Of a DNA stretch of 37,369 nucleotides, positions 32,548-37,369 are shown piece by piece. The notes beneath the pieces are model-generated. The model had not been told where the DNA came from. It saw only the letters and a list, made by a program, of their open reading frames with translations, and did no database searches. The DNA is taken from the NCBI GenBank assembly GCA_036771375.1, contig DAIPHL010000005.1:1-37369 (forward strand), in the 5' to 3' direction. Positions within the stretch are counted from its first letter, which is position 1. Each line of letters begins with the position of its first letter. This stretch comes from DAIPHL01 sp036771375 (GTDB taxonomy: Bacteria > Synergistota > Synergistia > Synergistales > Synergistaceae). The translations under genes were made by a program, and so were the position numbers.

Positions 32548-35033
32548 AGAAGATCGTGATCGCTCTTGCAGGACAACCCAACGGCGGTAAATCAACCCTT
32601 TTCAACAGTCTTACCGGAGCAAAACAGTTCGTGGCGAATTACCCCGGGGTCACTGTGGAAAAGATGACCGGCTGGTACGGGCGAAAAGGGAAAAAATTCG
32701 AGGTCGTCGACCTTCCGGGCACCTACAGTCTCACATCGTACTCTCCGGAAGAACGCGTCACGCGGGACTTCCTCCTAGGCGAAAAACCCTCTGCGGTCAT
32801 AAACGTCCTGGACTCGTCAAATCTGAAACGTTCACTTTACCTCACCGTCCAGCTTCTGGAGATGAAGATTCCCCTTCTCTTGGATCTCAACATGATGGAC
32901 ATCGCTCAAAAATCCGGTCTTGAAATAGACCTGCGGGGAATGTCGGAGACCCTCGGGATACCGGTTTTGGGAACCTCGATCAGGAGCGGAGAGGGAAGAG
33001 ACGAATTGCTTTCGGCCATAGATACGATGGCGGAAGGTGGCGGCAAAAAGGGGACATTTTCGCTGAGCTACCCGCATCTGCAAGAACCCCTCGTCGAAAT
33101 GGAGCGTCTTCTTTCGAGCGAAGCGACAATCGGTGAAACGTACCCTCCATTCTGGCTCGCCGTCAAGCTCCTGGAAGGCGACAAGGATGCGGCAAAGATC
33201 GTCGAGCGTGCACTCGGCGAGGACAACGCCATTCTGCGCAGAGCGGAGGAAATCCGCGAGACGTTCGAAAAAACGCACGACCAGCCGGTCGAGCTCTACA
33301 TCTGCTCGTGCAGGCACAAGGCGGCGACGGATATCGCTTCACGCTTCGTCACAAGAAAAAACGCCTCGGAAGTCACTCTCTCCGACAGGCTCGACCGGGT
33401 GATATGCAATAAAATCGCCGGTCCGGTCATCCTGCTGGGAATCATCTACGCCCTGTACAGACTCTCGATCGTCGAGGGATACAGATTGACCAATTATACC
33501 TGGCCGATTCTGGCATGGTTCCGGGATTCGATCGAATCCCTCCTTCCCCGTCCGGGTTTCATCCACATCCCGATATTCAGGGAATTCGTGATGTGGTGTG
33601 TGAACAGCGTCAACGCACTGTTAAACTACATACCGATCTTCTTCATCCTTTTCGCGCTGATCGCGATACTCGAGGATAGCGGCTACATGCCGCGAATGGC
33701 TTTTATCATGCACCGAATCCTCAGCCGTTTCGGATTGCACGGGCAGTCGACCCTTTCCATGGTTTTAAGTGGCGTGGTCGTCGGAGGTTGTATTGTGCCG
33801 GGGGTCATGTCGACGAAGGGGATCCCGGACGAAAAGTCCCGCATCGCGACGATCCTGACGCTTCCGATGCTGAACTGTCTTGCCAAAACGCCCCTTTACA
33901 TCCTTTTGATCAATATATATTTTCTCGAGCAAAAAGGGCTTGTCATGCTCTTCATATCGACGATAAGCCTTCTTTTCGTCCTCCCGATGGCGAAATTGCT
34001 GTCAGGCACCGTTTTGAAGAACAAACCGACGGCGCCCTTCATTATGGAGATGCCTCCGTACCACGTCCCGACGGTTCGGGGCGTCCTGGGACGGGCGGTC
34101 GAACGCGTCTGGATGTACATCCGAAAGATCACCACCGTAGTCGCCGCCGTGGCGGTGGTGCTCTTCGCGCTCCTGCAGTTCCCGGGCATCGACGCCGAAA
34201 GCCTCGCCGGCTTCAATGCACGCAAAGACGCAAGCATCGCCGAATTCCTCTCGCAAACTGAGGGGAATCCGTATACGGAGAAACTCAAAACAGAAGACGA
34301 GATCCTGTCGCTGATACTCTTTCAGGAGGATTACAAACAAGCCAGACGAAAATCAGGCGGCGATATGACAAAAACCAATAAAGAGTTCGAGACAAGAAAC
34401 GCGACGTTCTTTAAAATCATAACAGATAAAAAAGACAAAGACGCAAGGGCAGTCGACAGAGCTCTTCGAGGCGTCTCCAACGAACGGCGTTCGATCCTTG
34501 CGGAGATGCGTCACAAAAGGATAGAAAACAGCATCCTGGGAAAAATCGGCCGGGCGATCGAGCCGGTCACAAAATGGGCTGGTTTCAACTGGCGGGTAAA
34601 TATCGCGGTTCTTTCATCGCTTGCCGCGAAAGAAAGCCTCGTGGCGACTCTCGGTGCCCTCTACCAGCCGATGGCAGAGGATTCGGAGGAGGGAAAAGAG
34701 GGAGACGCTCCCCTAGAATCTCGCATTGCAAGCCAGGAAACCGGCTTCACCCCGTTGCACGCGGTGGCGCTGATGGTGTTCATGGTTCTCTGTCCTCCCT
34801 GCTTCCCAAGTGCCATCGCCATAAAAGTCCAAACCGGCTCGTTCCGGTGGATGCTTTTTTCGTTCTTCTACCCCCTTGTCTTTGGATTGTGCGCGGCCAC
34901 ACTGATCTTCACGGGCGGCAACGCGCTGGGACTGAACGCGATGCAGGCGATGTGGGGATTTTATCTGATTCCCTTGCTTTTGACCGTACTGATGGGTTTG
35001 GTGGACAATCGCAAGGACTCGGAGAGCTGCTGA
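32544..35033 (+). CDS. feoB: FeoB, ferrous iron transporter with G-protein domain
   Basis: An 829-residue Fe2+ importer. Residues 1-165 form the GTPase: G1 GQPNGGKST (10-18), G3 DLPG (56-59) and G4 NMMD (116-119). A helical GDI-like spacer follows to about 265. The membrane part has Gate-type repeats with YMPRMAFIMHRILSRFG, VVVGGCIVPGVMSTKG and KTPLYILLINIYF, and in the second half VLCPPCFPSAIAIK with the Cys-Pro/Cys pair typical of the iron path. Between about residues 553 and 660 there is a long, charged, soluble insert, which makes the protein about 55 residues longer than E. coli FeoB. ATGA overlap with feoA. Confidence 0.96.
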   Translation: MKKIVIALAGQPNGGKSTLFNSLTGAKQFVANYPGVTVEKMTGWYGRKGKKFEVVDLPGTYSLTSYSPEERVTRDFLLGEKPSAVINVLDSSNLKRSLYLTVQLLEMKIPLLLDLNMMDIAQKSGLEIDLRGMSETLGIPVLGTSIRSGEGRDELLSAIDTMAEGGGKKGTFSLSYPHLQEPLVEMERLLSSEATIGETYPPFWLAVKLLEGDKDAAKIVERALGEDNAILRRAEEIRETFEKTHDQPVELYICSCRHKAATDIASRFVTRKNASEVTLSDRLDRVICNKIAGPVILLGIIYALYRLSIVEGYRLTNYTWPILAWFRDSIESLLPRPGFIHIPIFREFVMWCVNSVNALLNYIPIFFILFALIAILEDSGYMPRMAFIMHRILSRFGLHGQSTLSMVLSGVVVGGCIVPGVMSTKGIPDEKSRIATILTLPMLNCLAKTPLYILLINIYFLEQKGLVMLFISTISLLFVLPMAKLLSGTVLKNKPTAPFIMEMPPYHVPTVRGVLGRAVERVWMYIRKITTVVAAVAVVLFALLQFPGIDAESLAGFNARKDASIAEFLSQTEGNPYTEKLKTEDEILSLILFQEDYKQARRKSGGDMTKTNKEFETRNATFFKIITDKKDKDARAVDRALRGVSNERRSILAEMRHKRIENSILGKIGRAIEPVTKWAGFNWRVNIAVLSSLAAKESLVATLGALYQPMAEDSEEGKEGDAPLESRIASQETGFTPLHAVALMVFMVLCPPCFPSAIAIKVQTGSFRWMLFSFFYPLVFGLCAATLIFTGGNALGLNAMQAMWGFYLIPLLLTVLMGLVDNRKDSESC

Positions 35034-35134
35034 TGCAAGAAAGGAGGTATCGCTTTTCCTCAAGAGAGTTGGCAATAACAGCCGCGGTGCGCCCTCTATG
35101 GGCGAATAAAATGAAGGAGGTTTTCCAAAGATGA
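35033..35134 (+). CDS. Possible 33-codon coupled peptide between feoB and the next gene
   Basis: The ATG overlaps the feoB stop as TGATG, and the stop overlaps the next gene's ATG as ATGA, an arrangement typical of coupled genes. The peptide, with RYRFSSRELAITAAV and RPLWANKMKEVF, faintly recalls the first residues of ECF-type membrane proteins, which begin with a TREL...AALWG pattern. There is no membrane segment, and the 3' part encodes the Shine-Dalgarno (AAGGAGG) of the next gene. It may be a leader peptide, a gene relic or chance. Confidence 0.25.
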   Translation: MQERRYRFSSRELAITAAVRPLWANKMKEVFQR

Positions 35135-35451
35135 AAAAGAAATTGGTCATGTTCGTCGCGTCCATGGTATTGATCGTTTCTCTCGCCGGTGCGGCGTTCG
35201 CACATACGCCCCTTTTCTCCTGCTGGGACAACGGAGACGAGACGCTCTCCTGCGAGGGAGGCTATTCCGACGGCTCCTCTGCAGCCGGAACGACGATCAA
35301 GGTCCAGGACCCCAAAGGAAAAGTCATCTTTACAGGCAAGCTCGACAAAAACGGCGAGCTTACGTTCAAGAAGCCCAAGGGAGAGTTTACAGTAACCTTT
35401 GACGGAGGGCCGGGACACTCTGTCACGATCAAAAGTTCGAACATAAAATAA
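35131..35451 (+). CDS. Small exported protein of the iron locus
   Basis: A 106-residue protein with a clear signal peptide (KKKLVMFVASMVLIVSLAG, cleavage at AAFA-HT). The mature part begins HTPLFSCWDNGDETLSCEGG, with two Cys and a His that could bind metal. It continues as a beta-rich domain (TTIKVQDPKGKVIFTGKLDK, ELTFKKPKGEF, TVTFDGGPGHSVTIKS), like the tail repeat domains of DUF4198 or nickel-transport NikL/CbiL-type periplasmic proteins. AAGGAGG is 10 bases before the ATG. The gene is in line with feoB and two DUF4198 genes, so a periplasmic role in iron delivery is likely but unproven. No precise family is recognised. Confidence 0.78.
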   Translation: MKKKLVMFVASMVLIVSLAGAAFAHTPLFSCWDNGDETLSCEGGYSDGSSAAGTTIKVQDPKGKVIFTGKLDKNGELTFKKPKGEFTVTFDGGPGHSVTIKSSNIK

Positions 35452-35498
35452 CCCCGGCGAAACGCTTCATACACCCACGACCAGGAGGATGTTCTGTA

Positions 35499-36293
35499 AT
35501 GAAAAAAAATATGCTGCTCGCTTTCACATTGGTCCTTGTCTTCTCGGTTCCGGCGTTCGCTCATTTTCAAATGATCTATACGCCGGAGACCATCCTCGAC
35601 AAGGGTGGAACCGTCAACATGAAGCTCGTCTTCACACATCCGTTCGAGGCTGGACACACGATGGAGATGGACAAGCCGCTTGAGTTTTTCGTCGTCAACA
35701 AGGAGAAAAAGACCGACTTACTCGGCTCGCTCAAACCGATCACCTGGAAAAGCCTCGAAAACTCGGCCAAGGCGTGGGAGGCCGAATACAAACTGAAAGG
35801 GATGGGAGACTATGTGTTCTGCTTCACTCCGGCGCCTTACTATGAAAAAGGGGAAGACGCCTACATCCAGCAGATCACCAAGATGATCGTCAACAACGGA
35901 AGTCTCCCGACCGACTGGGATGCCGAGATCGGACTCAAGGCCGAGATCGTTCCCCTCGACAAACCCTATGCCCTCTGGACGGGCAACGTCTTTCGGGGAA
36001 TCGTCAAGGGAGCCGGGAAACCCGTTCCCTACGCGGAAATCGAGGTCGAGTACCTAAACCACAAACCCGACATGGCGGGCAACAAATTTGCCGAAAAAGC
36101 CGAGGTCGAGGCACCGCATGACGCCTTTGTCACCCTTACAATCAAAGCCGACGCAAACGGCGAGTTCGCATTCGGCATACCGAAGGCCGGTTGGTGGGGA
36201 TTTGCCGCCCTCGGAGTCGGGCCGGACGATGAACTCAAGGGCAAGGAGCTGTCTCAAGACGCCGTGATTTGGGTACAGGCAAGAGACATCTAG
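35499..36293 (+). CDS. Exported DUF4198 protein, copy 1
   Basis: A 264-residue periplasmic protein with a signal peptide (KKNMLLAFTLVLVFSVPAFA, then HFQMIYTP). The His right after cleavage is usual in DUF4198 and NikM-type metal uptake proteins and may be a metal ligand. The domain continues with VNMKLVFTHPFEAGHTMEMD, where His residues and Met/Glu residues cluster, then GDYVFCFTPAPYYE and a C-terminal Ig-like module (GNVFRGIVKGAGKPVPYAEIEVEYL ... GEFAFGIPKAGWWGFAALG; read in parts). It ends just before the 51-codon Cys-rich gene. The cluster with FeoAB implies help with ferrous iron handling outside the inner membrane. The function has not been defined. Confidence 0.85.
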   Translation: MKKNMLLAFTLVLVFSVPAFAHFQMIYTPETILDKGGTVNMKLVFTHPFEAGHTMEMDKPLEFFVVNKEKKTDLLGSLKPITWKSLENSAKAWEAEYKLKGMGDYVFCFTPAPYYEKGEDAYIQQITKMIVNNGSLPTDWDAEIGLKAEIVPLDKPYALWTGNVFRGIVKGAGKPVPYAEIEVEYLNHKPDMAGNKFAEKAEVEAPHDAFVTLTIKADANGEFAFGIPKAGWWGFAALGVGPDDELKGKELSQDAVIWVQARDI

Positions 36294-36303
36294 GAACATC
36301 GGC

Positions 36304-36459
36304 ATGGGTTTCCAGGAAATACTGGTTCTTCTCGTCGCTCTGCTCGCCGGAATTTGGCTGTTTCGACGCTGGTTCGCAGGTTCTGGAAAAGGTTCGAAGT
36401 GTTCGGGCTGTTCGTGCGGATGTGGCGGCGACGAAAAGCCACAAAAGGGCCACGATTGA
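36304..36459 (+). CDS. FeoB-associated Cys-rich membrane peptide
   Basis: A 51-residue gene, below usual annotation limits. The N-terminal half is one membrane helix (EILVLLVALLAGIWLF) followed by RRWF. The C-terminal half is GSKCSGCSCGCGGDE, with four Cys, then a charged end. This matches the FeoB-associated Cys-rich membrane protein family (PF12669 type), usually encoded near feoB and thought to bind or deliver iron, or to act like FeoC. AGGA is 8 bases upstream of the ATG. It lies 10 bases after the first DUF4198 gene and 58 before the second, on the same strand. Confidence 0.82.
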   Translation: MGFQEILVLLVALLAGIWLFRRWFAGSGKGSKCSGCSCGCGGDEKPQKGHD

Positions 36460-36517
36460 CGCAATACGGGAAAAATGATATGGTCTATGGGCGACAAAAT
36501 TTTGGGAGGTGTCACGA

Positions 36518-37318
36518 ATGATACAGGCGAAGAGAAAGGGAAACAAACTGGCGATTGCACTGCTTGCGTCCTTCTCGGTGCTTGTCGTCGGAGTCGTCGG
36601 TGCATACGCCCACGATCTTTGGGCGAACGCCTACGAGCCGAAAGACGGCGTATTGAAAGCGGAAATCGGATACGGACACGGCTTTCCCAAGGTCGAGCCG
36701 ATTCCCGAAGCACGCACCCACATTTTTGAACCCATGAGACTGATCACTCCCGGTGGGATCGTGGAGATGAAGCAAAAGGGCGCGAACACGAACTACGAGG
36801 TCGACACCGACATCAAAAAAGGCAGCGTGATCGTCCTTTCAACCTATAAGCCGACCTTTTGGTCCAAGGGAGCGGAAGGCTGGCAGATGAAAAACAGGGC
36901 CGAGCGCCCCGACGCCACTCACGTGGAGGAAGCGGCGATGAGCGGCAAGGCGATACTCAATATCGGAGGGGCCACCGACGATTTCGTGACAAAGCCGATC
37001 GGGACAAAGCTCGAGATCGTTCCCATGGTCAATCCCGCGAAGGTGAAAGCCGGGGGCAAGTTCCCCGTCCGGGTTCTGTTCGAGGGCAAACCCCTCAAAA
37101 CGGCAAAGGTCTTTGCGACGGTCGAGGGATTCGCGCCGGGAGACGAAAAAGCGAAGGCGTTTTATTCGACGACCGATCTGGAGGGAGTCGTCAATATCGT
37201 CCCCCTCAAGGCGGGCTACTGGTTGGCCTCGGTGACGCACACCACCCCCTACCAGGACAAAACCCAAGCCGACGAATCCGTCAACGCCGCGACACTGGCC
37301 TTTCATATAGGCAAATAG
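36518..37318 (+). CDS. Exported DUF4198 protein, copy 2
   Basis: A 266-residue periplasmic protein, same family as its neighbour but divergent in sequence. After a basic start (IQAKRKGNKLA), a signal helix (IALLASFSVLVVGVVGAYA) ends just before HDLWANAYEP, again placing a His at the mature N-terminus. The first domain has IGYGHGFPKVEPIPE with His and Glu residues. The second, from about residue 165, is Ig-like (GTKLEIVPMVNPAKVKAG, FPVRVLFEGKPLKTAKV, TDLEGVVNIVPLKAGYWL; in parts), the usual carboxypeptidase-regulatory-like arrangement. GGGAGGT is 7 bases before the ATG at 36518; a GTG at 36509 overlaps that site and is unlikely. A role in Fe2+ or related metal supply fits the context. Confidence 0.86.
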   Translation: MIQAKRKGNKLAIALLASFSVLVVGVVGAYAHDLWANAYEPKDGVLKAEIGYGHGFPKVEPIPEARTHIFEPMRLITPGGIVEMKQKGANTNYEVDTDIKKGSVIVLSTYKPTFWSKGAEGWQMKNRAERPDATHVEEAAMSGKAILNIGGATDDFVTKPIGTKLEIVPMVNPAKVKAGGKFPVRVLFEGKPLKTAKVFATVEGFAPGDEKAKAFYSTTDLEGVVNIVPLKAGYWLASVTHTTPYQDKTQADESVNAATLAFHIGK

Positions 37319-37341
37319 GTACATAAACACCCAAGAAAAGG

Positions 37342-37369
37342 CCCGGTCCTGCCTTGCAGGGCGCCGACC
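37342..37369 (+). terminator. Probable terminator cut by the window end
   Basis: After the last stop, CCTGC-CTT-GCAGG (37350-37362) forms a hairpin core with partly complementary GGCCCGG and CGCCGACC flanks. The 3' side and any T-run fall outside the window. Confidence 0.4.

Noticed and set aside
1..37369. CRISPR arrays, tRNA or rRNA genes, replication origin
   Set aside because: No regularly spaced direct repeats, cloverleaf-type sequence, rRNA signature or cluster of DnaA boxes was seen by reading.

Overview
The window is one stretch of a bacterial chromosome. Most of it is G+C-rich with dense, overlapping operons and several TTG starts, and it is interrupted by a visibly A+T-richer accessory block at about 22.4-31.8 kb. 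The gene set suggests an anaerobic, amino-acid-using diderm, and Synergistota is my best guess. The supporting features are a split transketolase, a short FSA-type transaldolase, FeoAB with DUF4198 proteins and a FeoB-associated Cys-rich peptide, and a TRAP/DctM-like single permease. This is inference from gene content; no rRNA or other marker gene is present to settle it.

Region 1 (1-2630, + strand) holds the 3' end of hisA, a fused hisIE (histidine steps 2-4), a secreted glucosaminidase-type peptidoglycan hydrolase and a ZIP-family metal transporter. Region 2 (2635-7312, - strand) is one operon: ptsH-ptsI, transaldolase, and the N- and C-terminal halves of transketolase. It has an extended -10 promoter in front of ptsH and a terminator at the far end.

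Region 3 (7395-19758, - strand) is a long housekeeping run: tig-clpP-clpX-lon-engB-valS-folC-pgeF-Gfo/Idh oxidoreductase. Many genes overlap by a few bases, so protein folding, ATP-dependent proteolysis, ribosome assembly, valine charging and folate polyglutamylation appear to be co-transcribed. A 16-bp hairpin follows the last gene. A 102-codon orphan gene with a half Fur-box-like sequence upstream (19936-20293) separates this run from cheR-dapB on the + strand. The dapB product has lost the usual catalytic lysine.

Region 4 (about 22.4-31.8 kb) is the accessory block. It contains a decayed IS256-family transposase, then a divergent set: a DAO-type flavoprotein with a small [2Fe-2S] partner (- strand), and an FCD-type regulator, a thiamine-diphosphate enzyme, a PPC/DUF296 protein and a DctM-like permease (+ strand). 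Three near-consensus sigma-70 promoters in this block carry the same roughly 13-bp motif at or just after the predicted transcription start. That suggests one local regulon for import of a small acid or amine, its flavin oxidation to an oxo-acid and TPP-dependent C-C bond chemistry. The block ends with an MBL-fold gene that runs tail-to-tail into a truncated flavoprotein N-terminus.

Region 5 (31998-37369, + strand) is an iron-uptake locus: a 36-bp perfect palindrome, a sigma-70 promoter, feoA-feoB (4-base overlap), a small exported protein, two exported DUF4198 proteins, and a 51-codon FeoB-associated Cys-rich membrane peptide between them. The window ends inside a probable terminator hairpin.
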